From Solanum dulcamara (lineage: Eukaryota; Streptophyta; Magnoliopsida; Solanales; Solanaceae): 64,000 nucleotides of DNA. Below, piece after piece: positions 1 to 10,850 of the stretch (position 1 is the stretch's first letter; each line of letters begins with the position of its first letter). Both the position numbers and the translations under genes were made by a program. The DNA lies in the NCBI RefSeq assembly GCF_947179165.1, contig NC_077240.1, positions 51,768,501 through 51,832,500 of the forward strand, given 5' to 3'. The notes under the pieces were generated by a model, which made no database searches, was not told the origin of the DNA, and saw only the letters and a program-made list of their open reading frames with translations.

Positions 1-1359
1 CATTTGTTCCTTAAGTTTTCCATCCTCGTCCCTTAAGGATTCCACTATTTTTGGGGTGACGTTGTGTATGTATGTCATTTTTTGTATAGTAAGCCCCATG
101 CTCTTACTGCATTCTCAACGCAGGCCTTTGACTTAGTCAACGCGTACTATGTGCATCTGACTAGTGGTTCCACTTTATCCCTGTATACTCGTATCACACT
201 GTTCAGTTCATACTTACATATCCCCCTTTTAACTCGTATATATATTTGGTTCCTGACATCTCTTTGAGGTGCTTCTATTAGAAGTTCTTTCCCCAATTAG
301 TCGGTGGCAAATTATAAACTATTATCGTACATCATTTTCCAACCATTGTTGGAAGAAATCAGAACCTCTTAAACATCACAGTACTTCTTCTAATACTTGA
401 CCTACCTGGTCTCCTTCTGAGTTTATCCTCGAGTTATGAATAACTCATCTAATTTACCATTAGGAGTTGAGGGCTTGGTATTTTTTTCAAAAAGAGTGAA
501 ACTCATTCGCGGGACATCTTATCCTACACCCTGAGCCCTCTGTTTATATTTCTACGGTACAAATACGGCTGGAGATACCGTAGTCTGAACTGTACTACTT
601 AAATAAGCTTTTGTTCCTCCGAAATAAAATTCTTCAAGTGGAAAGGGTGCCCCTTATCGACCACTTAAACGGTACCTCTTATAGCTTTAGTTGAACACAG
701 TAGGGGTACTTGGTATCAACTCCTCAGACATCTCAAAAATCTATGTTTCATTTCCTTTTCCCCGTTCTGGGAAAATTTCGGCAAGGTTTCCTCTACATTT
801 CCAACTTACCCCAAAACCTGCATGCAGAAAATACCAACAATGCCTCACAGGGCCAACATATATATATATACATATCATATCACAACCGCACAGGGATTTC
901 AATATCATCTCATATCGCAGCCACACGGGGCTTTCAATATTAATAGTAATATAAAAATGCTGGACTTACCTCGTATGTCCAACTTCAAACTGCATTTGTG
1001 GCATTTCCTGTTTGCCTTCCTTTCAGGTTTCAACTTTAAATTTCGATATTAGTTCCATACCTTACCAAACGGATATCTTCCGTAGCTTTACTTTACTTAC
1101 CTGCATGCTTCGTAACTTTCCATGTCGTCAATTACTTCCTTCTATTGGTGTCGTCCTCCTGTTAAGATCCAAAGTTAATATAAAGAATTTTTCCTATGAC
1201 TCGGATCTAAAGCACGATCTCAAATGTAGAAGAAAGGTAACATCCTAAATATCCTAGAGCTTCCTGTTTATAGATGTGGCGCGCAACACACCAATAAACA
1301 AGACTCTATTAGACACGGTCTGCAGACAATCCAAGGACGAACTGCTCTGATACCAATTC
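1..1359 (-). mobile_element. 5' internal leader of family A LTR element (copy A1)
   Basis: This is the part of a minus-strand LTR retrotransposon between its 5' LTR (1360-4835) and its gag gene, which would lie left of the window. It aligns over its whole length, reverse-complemented, with 21503-22870 of the second family A copy; both carry the same strings next to the binding site, for example GTGGCGCGCAACACA near 1274. Reading leftward, the last 300 bases hold a stretch that looks translatable in one frame (VTPKIVESLRDEDGKLKEQM at about 60-1, minus strand), also recognisable in the other copy. It could be the start of gag, an extra upstream ORF, or conserved non-coding leader. The plus-strand frames here show no family resemblance. 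Confidence 0.75.
1344..1355 (-). other. Primer-binding site for initiator Met tRNA
   Basis: The minus strand reads TGGTATCAGAGC, the standard initiator methionine tRNA primer-binding site of plant LTR retrotransposons, four bases inside the LTR end at 1360. It fixes both the orientation and the LTR boundary. Confidence 0.9.
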
Positions 1360-4300
1360 TGTCACGACCCAACCCCGTAGGTCGCGACAGGGGTCCGACT
1401 TGGACCCTCCGTACACATATCTATCAGCTGTGGTCACATTGAACTGTAAATAAACAGTATCATGTAACAAAGCCCCATTGGGCGATAACATTTACATATA
1501 CCTGTAGCCCTTTTTGTTTGTATCACAACATGACAGGGCACGCCAGCCGACAAGGCTGCCATAACATAACAACATGTACAATATATCATATAGACCCAGC
1601 TGAACCAAACTGACATATACAACCAACATATACATGTCTGCAGACCTCTAAACATATAAATGACAACATATGGCGGGACAGGGCCCCCGCCGTACCCCTG
1701 AATGGATAAAACAATTTCTATACATCCATGGACAGTATCGAAAACTAGGCCCCAATACAATGGAGCCTCTTCCAGCTGAGCTACATGGAATCCTAAGCTG
1801 ACGAACTCCCAAAATCTGTATCTGTACCTGCGGGCATGAATGCAGCCCCCCGAGAAAGGGGGTCAGTACGATATATGTACTGAGTATGTAAAACGTAACA
1901 TAGTACAACTAGAGGTATATCCAAAATAGAGAAGCAGGGGATAAAATGTCAAATCAGAAACCTGTACCTGTACTTTGTGAATTACAAAAACATGCATGTT
2001 CGAGTCATATCATATAGCCGACCCTTTCAGGGGTCTGGTGAATCATCTCTGTAAAATCATCTCTGTAAAACCATCATGGCCCCAGTGCCATCACCACCTT
2101 ATTACAACACATCATCATATATTTATACACGTATCCTGGCCCTCTATTGAGGGACTCAGGGAATAATGCAGTGAACTGTGCACGAGAACATATCCTGGCC
2201 CATCATGGGACTCGAGGAAGGATGGGTTACAGTATGCACGAGTAGAGTAGTGAGAAACCATATACAACTAAGTCATTATCGAAGACTCAACCGTAGAAGA
2301 AAATTAAGCTATTGTCTGAGAATCAGGATTGTAATGTAATCACCTTAAATGCCCTTTAAATGCCATTAGGGGCTATACTAGTTAGTGTTTCGGGGTCCTT
2401 AGACACGTACTAAGATAATGCTAACTGCTTAAGGACTCCAAAATACATGTTTTCATATAGTCCTTACAACTAGGAGCCCGTATATTCATTAAGTCCTTAG
2501 TATAGGTAAGGCTCAAGGAAAGTAGCTTAACTGTTATAAAAGTTCGTTACCCAGAAGTGAATAAAAGACACTTAGAAATGGAATTACTTCAGAGATCACA
2601 TCATTGTTTACTTACCTCTACGACATGCCAAAAGAAGAGAAAGAATAGGCTTTACCTACAACTAAGACATGCCAGAAGAAGAAAGAGAATAAACTATATA
2701 TAGTCTGTACTTTCCTTTATGGGATCTGCATACACATATTTCATACCCGACCCATCATGGGGCTCGGTGAATCATTATGGCATCATAATCTCACTTTCGT
2801 ACTAAATACGTATCAAGGGAAATGAGAGATAGCTTTCCACACACTAGTGTTTAACACGTAGAAGCCTTACTAGGCAATACTCAATCCTTGCAGAAATTCC
2901 AATACTAAGTAGTGGATAGGGGTTATGAGGCATACTTGGAGTTTTTGGGAATGGAATTATCCCCATATTCCACACACAATTCACTAAGTCTAAAACTTGC
3001 CAAAAGGAAAGAAAGATAGTTGTACGAACTTATACCAAAACATGCCACAAGAAAGCTTTATATACCTCTGGTCGACTGCTTTTAGCCCGGCATGTCTCGT
3101 CGTCCTCTGAACCTATTTAACACGAAGGTAATACTAATATTAGTAACCTTCAACTTTCTAGATTCCAAATCCACAACCAAGCACCCACAGGAACCAACTC
3201 CTTATTCTCCTTTCTCGACTAGTCTCGACTAGTTTATTAACTAGTTAAGAAGTTAACGGAATTCGGGCAGCATCTCCTCTATAACTTGCCCTATCCGAAT
3301 TCCCAATTCTATCCCTAATCACTACAGACAACCAACAACAATAACCTGCAACTCATATACACATAAAACATGGCAACATTATATAACATAGGCTCCAAAC
3401 AACTTTCTTAACATTACGATATTAAAATAGGGTCTTTAGCCTTTATTTCGTAAAAGCTTTAATCGTGCGGAGAGGAGGGTCGTGTGGCTGAAACCAGCAG
3501 CTCCCCCACCTTATTTAGAACATATTTAGACCCTGAAACACGCACCATACAACCAGAAGCACCCTCCACACACATAACGCCTCATTTCGATTACAATTCC
3601 ACTATGACAACTTCAATTTTACATTGTCTTGAACGTCAAACATTTCTATCGTGTTTTTACATTTTCAGCAACTTAAACGACATATAATACCCTTCTTAAA
3701 AACACCATAAACTCCAAATTGAAAGGAGAAACCTTACCTTACCCTAAATTGGCCAAAACTCGCCAAAGTTGTCAAAACGTGAATTCTGCGCAGCTTACTG
3801 TCTCGTATTGTCTCTTAGTTTCGAAGGGGTAATTGACGGAAACAGGATTTGTGGCCTCAAGGAAAGTTGTAGAAATGTGTCTCAAGGTCGCATACCATTT
3901 ATAATCATCCATACATCAATTTTGTACAAAGAGATATGCCCAAAATACCAATAGCAGTCTGTGTAGGATTTCCAAAACGAAATCTGGGCAGCACCTCCCC
4001 CATACTTCATCACCGTTTTTAGAGATGATAAAAGAAAAACTGGGTTTTAGAGGATAAACGAAAGTTATAGACCTACGCAATATCTTTCCAAAACATCTTG
4101 AATCACTCCAAACGGAGCTATACAGAGGGAGTTATGCTAATATTACTAACAGAAGTACCTTTTCTTTTGGACCAACCCGTAGCTCCTCCTCTTTGTTCTC
4201 TCAAGTTTTCTCTCAACTCTCTCTTATTTTTTTCTAAGTGTAAAAGGATAATAAGATGACTTAGTCATCAAAAGTAACATATATATCCTTATTAGAAGTG

Positions 4301-4835
4301 ACACATGTCATCCCCTAAGGGTGACATGTGTCAAACTCTCATTGGGCCACTTCATCCATGCAACCTATCCATGGTTGCCACGTGGCAGGTGGGGGTCCAC
4401 CCCAGGGTGTGTCACCTGCTTCCACGTGTCACTTTCATATGCTTCCACGTGTACCTATCACATGCTGCCATGTGTCAAGTAGGTGAGTCGTTTCCTTATT
4501 TCCCTTCCGTGGGTTCGTAATCTCGTTCGTAATCTTGTCTCACTTTAAGAGCCTATGAAACCCTTGCTACGCAAGCTTGGTATGTAATCAAGTAACTCAC
4601 GTATGTAAGATTTCTAAATTAGTAGCTTACGTAGATAAGTCGAGTCCTATGACTAGTTGCTTGGCCTCCTATTCCTTCCGGATTCTTATGATTCCCCTTC
4701 CAACCTTCTCTACCACGGGGTATCACATCCTCCCTTCGTTGGAGTCATTTGATAGTGTCGTAGCATATCCGGTTCATATGGTAATGTCCAAGAAACTTGT
4801 GAGACATTCTGAGTTTAAAAGGGTGAGGTGTAACA
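1360..4835 (-). mobile_element. Family A 5' LTR, copy A1 (3476 bp)
   Basis: On the minus strand this LTR starts TGTTACACC at 4835 and ends GGGTCGTGACA at 1360, directly followed by the binding site. It aligns over most of its length with the plus-strand LTR at 18311-21502 and, in its 5' two thirds, with 4836-7140. LTRs of this size are typical of some chromovirus lineages, but no pol of this family is in the window, so the lineage is not assigned. A TACATACTTAGTACA-like string near 1890 resembles the R/polyadenylation part of other solanaceous LTRs. Its right edge interrupts an older LTR of the same family. Plus-strand ORFs inside it are chance. Confidence 0.85.
4270..4500 (-). promoter_or_regulatory. 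LTR upstream region with G-box/ABRE-like palindromes
   Basis: A dense cluster of ACGTG-type motifs (CCACGTGG, CCACGTGTC, CACGTGTACC) lies here, along with a 12 bp inverted repeat, TGACACATGTCA at 4299-4310 and TGACATGTGTCA at 4322-4333, each arm also a near-palindrome. An ATATATAT run at 4278-4288 could serve as a TATA box on the minus strand. The same block recurs at 6570-6760 and, inverted, at 18640-18820, so it is a conserved part of the LTR. Promoter function is inferred; ACGTG cores are known bZIP/bHLH binding sites in plants. Confidence 0.45.
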
Positions 4836-7140
4836 CTTAGCATTTAGGAGTGAACTCGATTCATGAGTTATACTCAGAACTTACAACTGGAACTACCTCT
4901 ACACTCAAATCATATCTTATTTCATTTACATTAAGACGTCCCATAAGAAAGAAGCGATAGGCTCTACATATATTACCTTTTATCATATAGAAGCCTTAAA
5001 CGGCAATAACTCAACTATTACAGGAGTTCTACCATCACGAAGTGGATAAGAATTAGAAATTGTACTCGAAACTTCACGAATGGAGTTATTCCCATGTTTC
5101 ATATGTATAAACCATTCATAACTTATATGTAATACATGCCAAAAGAAGGAGGAATAGCTTTACATACACTACTTTTCAGCGTATAGAAGACTTACAAGTC
5201 CATAACTCAACTATCGCAGGAGTTCTAATATCTAGAAGTGAATAAGATTGATGAACCATACTCGGGGTTCTATGAATGGAATTATTCTCACATTACATAC
5301 ACAATTCACTTAATACTAAGACATTCCAAAAGAAAAGAAGATAAGCTTTATTTACTTATGCCGAAAACATGCCAAAAGAAAGCTTCGCATACCTTATCTG
5401 AATTATTCCTTATCCCGCTTGCCTCGCCGTCCTTTGAACCTATTCAACATGAAAGTAGTATGAATATCAACCCCTTTTACTTTCCAGCACCCTAGGTTAC
5501 ATCTTAGTATAAATGGAATCTATTTCCTTAGTCGTTTTTCCGACTAGTTCTGTTATTCGCTAAGGCATCGACGAAAATTGGGCAGCACCTCCCCTATAAT
5601 GTGCCCTATCCAAATTTACAATTTGGTCCCTAAGACCTACAGGCAACCAAAAACAACAACCTTCAGCAACTCACACCAACAATATACAACATAAACTCCA
5701 AACGACTTATTCAAAAATGCGGTAGCACAATAGGGCGTCTAGCCTTTATTTTGTAATGCCCTTCATTATACGCAACGAGGGGTCGTGTGGATTCAACCAG
5801 CAGCACCCTAAATCACATTATAACATATTTAGGCCCTGAAACAACACATCAAACCCCTGCAGCAGCACCTCACACGAACAACACTATCCTTCGACGACAA
5901 TTTAACTATAGCGATTCCAATTTAGTTTATTTTGAACGTCGAGCATTTCTACGACATTCTTAAAATTCCAGTAGCATAAAAGGGGTGTAATACACGATAT
6001 AACAATACCATAAACTCCAATTTAAAAGGAAAGGCCTTACCTTACGTTAAACTTGTCAAACCCTCCAAAACTATCCAAGATGTAAAATCTGGACAGCCCA
6101 CTGTCTGATATTGTCGCTTAGTTTCGGAGGGGTAATTGAGGGAAACAGGATTTGTGGCCTCAATGAAAGTTATCGACATGTGTATCAAGGTCGCAAAAAA
6201 TTTTGAATTACCCCTACAGTAATTTTGTACGAAAATATATGACCAAAATACTCACAGCTGTCCGTGTAGGATTTCCAAAACACAATCTGGGCAGCAGCTC
6301 CCCAATGCTTCACCACCAACTTTCGATTAGAGAAAAGCAAAAATGGGTTGTAGAGTCTAAATGAAATTTATATCCCTATGAACTATATTTCCAAAAAATC
6401 TTGAATCACTTAAAATGAAGCCTTACACAAGGAGTTATACTCATTTTACTAACAGCAGTGTTTGTCCAAACCATGGCTGCCTTTGCTTTCTTCTCCACGT
6501 TTTTCTCTCTATTTTTGTTCAAGGTTTTGGCTAAAAATGACTTAATGGTCATCCATACATAGATATATATCTTTTTGGAGAGTGATACATGTCATCCCCT
6601 AAGGGTGACACGTGTCACACCCTTAGGAAGCCATCTCAATTATGCAACCAATCCATGGTTGCCATGTGGCAGGTGGGGGTCCACCCCATGGTGTGTCACC
6701 TGCTGCCACGTGTCACTTTCCTGATCTGCCATGTGTCAAGTAGGTGAGTCACCTACTTGCTTTAAGTAGGTGCGTCGTTTCCTTATTTCTCTTCCGTGGG
6801 TTCATAATTTCATCGCACTTTAAGAGCCTATGTATTCCTTGCTACTTAGTCTCAACACGCACTCAAGTAGCTTAAGTATGTAAGACCTCCAAGTTGGTAG
6901 CTTACGTGAGTTAATCGAGTCCTACGTCTCATTTCTCGGCCTCCAACTCCTTTCGAATTTTTATAACCCTATTTCTAATCTTCCTTATTATGAAGCATTT
7001 CGTTCTCCTTTACTTGGAGTTATCTGATAGCATTATTAACTATCCGACTCACATAACTACTTTTAAGAACCTTAAGAGCCTTCCCAGAAACTTGAGAAGT
7101 TTAAGAAGCATTATAAGGTATCAAAGTACGGGGTGTAACA
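4836..7140 (-). mobile_element. Older truncated family A LTR
   Basis: This segment aligns with the 5' part of the A1 LTR (about 2540-4835), including the TGCCAAAAGAAG motifs, the ACGTG palindrome cluster and the end GGGTGTAACA at 7131-7140. It breaks off at 4836 exactly where copy A1 begins. The simplest reading is that A1 inserted into it and that the missing LTR part lies beyond the left window edge. Its 5' end at 7140 abuts LINE coding sequence, so it in turn interrupted that LINE. Confidence 0.8.
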
Positions 7141-7999
7141 CAAGGTATGCTCTTGCCTCTTTAGGAAGCTCATGCTTAGTGAGATATAGCTGTGGGGCAG
7201 TGTATTTGTGACTATGTTTGGACAAGACATCAGCTATAAAATTGGTTTCTATATAGGTGTAGCTGCATTTGAAAACCTAGAACTGATGGTTGATTTCCTG
7301 CAGTTGTTGAAGTTGTGCCTTGACATTCCATGGTAGTTGGGCTAAGTGTTTTATCCATTTTATTAGGAGCTCAGATTCTACTTCTAGGATCACTTTTGTG
7401 TATCCTAATTGGAGACACCAAGTCAAACTAAAGATGGCTGCCAGCATCTCAGATTGGTTGTTTGTGCCTTCTCCAAAAGGGGCTAAAAAGGCAAAGAGAA
7501 GATCACCTTGAGGGTTTCTTAGCAGTCCTCCCTCTCCTATTTTTCCAGGGTTGTGAAGTGCACTACCATCAGTGTTCAACTTCACCATGTGAGCTGAAGG
7601 TTTCTTCCAATAGACAGTACTAATAGTGACTTCATTAGTACATTTTTCCACAAGAGGGACCAGTTCCCTCCAGTTATTTGGCCAGCTGATATAAGGGTAT
7701 GTAGTGCTCAGCAGATTGAAGTTGTCTTTGCACACTGAGTATATGACTCTTGTAAAGTTGGACTTCTTCCCCCTATATCTTATAGAACACCTATTTTTCC
7801 ATAGGTTCCAACATATGAAGATTGGAGTAGCTTGTAGGATGAGCTTATGGACATCATTGTTGTATTTTGTGGACCACCACTTCATCATCAGACTTCTAAG
7901 GGGTGTGTAATCCTTGTTAATCCCCAAAGAATCAGCAAATACACTCCAAACTTTCCTGGCAAAGTTTCTAGATACAAATACATGGTCAATGGTATCCAA
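7141..7999 (-). pseudogene. LINE RNase H domain (RVT_3) and tail, decayed
   Basis: The 240-residue frame begins DTIDHVFVSRNFARKVW, continues through the RT-associated region (FICWNLWKNRC) and ends in an RNase H with LNTDGSA, an acidic NQSEMLAAI motif and EVESELLIKW. The third acidic position is Glu where the other LINE copy has Asp (EVDSEL). After the stop at 7277 the sequence still encodes the last RNase H segment in another frame, with ADVLSK matching ADSLSK of the second LINE, right up to 7141. RNase H in plant L1 elements degrades the RNA strand during target-primed reverse transcription. One in-frame TAG at 8024-8026 separates it from the zinc-finger part. Confidence 0.85.
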
Positions 8000-8023
8000 T
8001 CCAGGTCTATAGCAGAAGTAACA

Positions 8024-8512
8024 CTAGGCTGGGGCTTCTCCAAAGCTGATGAGTTTTTCATTAGTAGGGAGTTTCCCTCTAAGTGATCTCCAAAGAAGAA
8101 AAGAACATTTAAAAGGTATGTGCTTGTGCCATGTTTGAGAATTGATCCTTGTACTGTTCCTTTTGTCCCTAATAAGTTCCCATGCAGAAGAGAAACTAAA
8201 TTCCCCACTGCTATTAGGCTTCCATGAGGCCTGATCAAGCTTGTGAGGTTGATAGTTGATTTTAGCAGCTAAAATACTAGGTACAAACTGTTGAGGGGCT
8301 TCATGAGTGACCATTTCTGCATTCCATTGATCATTGATTATGAAAAAGAACACCTTAGTATTATTCAGTCTACAACTGACAGACTTGAAATTTGCTAAGG
8401 GGCCAACTCCCAACCAGTTATCCCACCAAAAAAGGCAAGAACCTGATTGTAGCTGCCATTGGATATAAGGCTCAACATTGTGTTTGTTCTTTATCAGTTG
8501 TTTCCATATCAA
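8024..8512 (-). pseudogene. LINE zf-RVT (RT-associated zinc finger) segment
   Basis: A 162-residue open frame carries WKQLIKNKHNVEPYIQW, FWWDNWLGVGPLA, SSAWELIRDKR and FKCSFLLWRSLRGKLPTNEK, the pattern of the zf-RVT domain between RT and RNase H in plant LINEs. The next block of the same frame, after an in-frame TAG, carries the CYFCYRPGLDTIDHVF cysteine cluster, so one stop interrupts the domain. The match with 60780-61300 of the second LINE is close and collinear. Confidence 0.85.
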
Positions 8513-9568
8513 AGATTGTCTTGTATGCCACTTTTTGGTTATAGGATTTGATCTCTGACAGTACTTGGCTTTGAGGAACTCACCCCATAGAGAGTTCTTG
8601 GTTCTGAAAATCCACTATTGTTTGTATTGGAAAGACTTGGCTATATCTGATATTAATCTCACTCCAATACCACCTTCCTCATAGGGATAGCTTAGATTCT
8701 TCCAAGAGGGCCAATGATATTTCCTCTTTTCATTCTTCTATCCCCAGAAGAAGTTCATTGTGATGCTCTGAATTTGCTTAATGGTGGTTGCAGATGGGGA
8801 ACTAGCAAACAACAAGTGAATGGGAAGTGTCTGGATGACATGTTTAATCAAAGTAACTCTTCCTCCATAGCTAAGTAGCTTGGCTTGCCATCCATTTATC
8901 CTAGCCATAAACTTAGCAATAAGATCAGAGTAGTTGATGATCCTTTGCCTACCAATATAGAGAGGACACCCTAACTATGTGATAGGGCTATTCTTCTGCT
9001 TGAAGCCTGTAACATTCTTGATTCTTCTCAGAGTAGAGTTGAAGGCATTAGGAGGCAGAATGTAGTGACTTTTGTCTCTATTTATCAATTGACCTGAGAC
9101 ATTCTCATAGGTATGTAAGGTCTCCATAATGAGCTGTAAAGTCTGAGACCTCCTAGATGAGAAAATGATTATATTATTTGCAAAGCTGAGATGATTAATC
9201 TGAGGTCCTCTCTTTGCCATAAAGAAGCCATGATATTGTGGATGCTGATGGAGATTGTTCAAGAGTCTATATAGGACTTGAGCACCAAGAATGAATAGGG
9301 CTAGGGAAAGAGGGTCCCCTTATTTAAGGCCTCCTGTGGAGTGAAAGAATCCATACCTTGAGCCATTAATAATGATGGAGTACCAGTTATATGACATAAG
9401 TCTCCATACCATGTCAATGAACTCTTCCCCAAAGCCCATTCTCCTTAAGACCAAGCATATATAGGACCAAGAGACTCTATTATATGCCTTGGCCATGTCT
9501 AGTTTGATAACAACATTACCTCCCACATTAGGCTTCTTGATTTGGTGGATGATCTCTTGGGTAAGCAT
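8513..9568 (-). pseudogene. LINE reverse transcriptase core, catalytic Asp pair lost
   Basis: Two open pieces (9320-9568 and 8975-9262) and a broken tail cover the RT palm and thumb: VVIKLDMAKAYNRVSW, INGSRYGFFHSTGGLK, then after a TAA replacing the Gln of LKQGDP, INHLSFANNIIIF. The catalytic F-A-D-D motif reads FANN (9184-9173), whereas the related copy at 60110 has FADD; both aspartates are changed by G-to-A on the coding strand. Further TAG stops replace Trp at about 8738 and in YKQWW near 8618. The enzyme cannot be active. Confidence 0.9.
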
Positions 9569-9611
9569 TATATTCTCTGAGATGCTCCTGTTCTTAACAA
9601 AACTAGATTGG

Positions 9612-10346
9612 TTAAAGAGATATGAGATTGGGTAGAATAGGAGCTAATATATGTGTAAGAAGTTTGCAGATAATTTTGTTTGTGAAGTTCCTAAGGCTTA
9701 TAGGCCTAAATTCTGATAATTTGTTAGGATGGTTTACTTTTGGGAGTAAAACCAAACAGGTATGGGTATAATATTTAGGTAAGGTTTGTCCATAGGAGAA
9801 GGCATGGACCACTTTGAGTAGATCCTCTTTTATAATATCCCAGCACACTTGGAAGAACTTCCCATTTATCCCATCAGGGCCTGCAGCTGAATTGGGATTC
9901 ATGGAGAAAACAACAGTCCTTAGCTCTTCCATAGTAGGGATAGCTTGAAGATCTCTATTATGTTCAGCACTGACCATCCTTGGGATACATTGCAGTGCAT
10001 CCTCCTGAATATATTCATCTTTACCCATGAAAATATATTGGAAATGGTCATATGTAGCCCTGGCTATCTCATCATCTCCCTACAGCCAGGTACCCTCCTT
10101 ATTTTGAATGTTATGGATATAAAGTTTTCTCCTCCTTCCTCTGATCAAAGCATGAAAATATTTGGAGTTCATATCACCTTCTTTGAACCATTGCAACTGA
10201 GTTTTTTGCTTGAGCATGGATTTCTCCATTTTCAAGTATCTAATATACTCAGCATTAATGGAATAAAGTTTGGTTCTACACTCCTCATTGTTGACAGAGA
10301 TCAGTTCCTCTTCAGCTTGTCTAGACTTTTCCTCATATTCTTTCAC
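9612..10346 (-). pseudogene. LINE linker and N-terminal reverse transcriptase
   Basis: Two frames cover this part. 10080-10346 encodes the charged linker (KEYEEKSRQAEEEL, LQWFKEGDMNSKYFHALIRG) typical of the stretch between endonuclease and RT. 9612-10028 encodes PNSAAGPDGINGKFFQVCWD and LSEFRPISLRNFTNKIICK, the conserved start of the L1 RT domain. A frameshift near 9610 separates it from the RT core. Confidence 0.85.
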
Positions 10347-10457
10347 TTTGGCATAGATATCCCCAAACTATAACTTAGACCAGCTATTAAGAGTGGAAGA
10401 TAGCCTCTTCATTTTCTGATGGAAGCACCACATTGGATTACCCTCTGTGTCCCTACT

Positions 10458-10850
10458 CTAGCACCTGCTAACTATCTCCATAAAAGATGGATGGTCTGTC
10501 CAATAGTTTAGGAATTTGAAGTATTTGATGTGATGATGATTGTGTTCAGTCATTTCCAAGAGTAAAGGACAATGATCTGACCCCATTTTAGGTAGGTGAG
10601 TAATGGTAGTCTGAGGTATCACCTCTAGCCATTTGTCATTGCACATACCTCTATCTAATCTCTTCCATATTATGAACATTATACCTCTCAGATTAGACCA
10701 GGTATATTTTTGTCCTGAGAACCCCAAATCCTGCAAACCACAGGCTTCAATGGTGCTAATAAATTCCAAAATCCCCCCTAGTTTCTCTCCAAGATCTGTA
10801 ATAACATTGAAGTCCCCTAGAGTGCACCATGGAAGGGATGTATTTGACTA
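10458..10850 (-). pseudogene. LINE endonuclease, C-terminal part only
   Basis: Reading from about 10850, the sequence encodes PWCTLGDFNVITDLGEKL, with the GDFN motif of APE-type endonucleases, then IEACGLQDLGFSGQKYTWSN, RLDRGMCNDKW and GSDHCPLLLEM with the conserved S-D-H catalytic motif. The N-terminal half with the first Asn and the catalytic Glu is missing, so the copy is 5'-truncated or was cut by rearrangement at about 10850. Confidence 0.8.

Larger units (their letters stand above)
7141..10850 (-). mobile_element. Degenerate L1-type LINE, minus strand
   Basis: Reading leftward from about 10850 the segment encodes, in the order of plant L1 ORF2: the C-terminal half of an APE-type endonuclease, a linker, reverse transcriptase, a zinc-finger RT-associated domain (zf-RVT) and a C-terminal RNase H (RVT_3). 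It is clearly related to the plus-strand LINE at 59459-62221. ORF1 and the N-terminal endonuclease are absent at the right end, and at the left the RNase H tail is cut by the LTR edge at 7140, removing the 3' UTR and poly(A). Stops and frameshifts are scattered through it. It is a dead copy; its pieces are listed separately. Confidence 0.85.
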
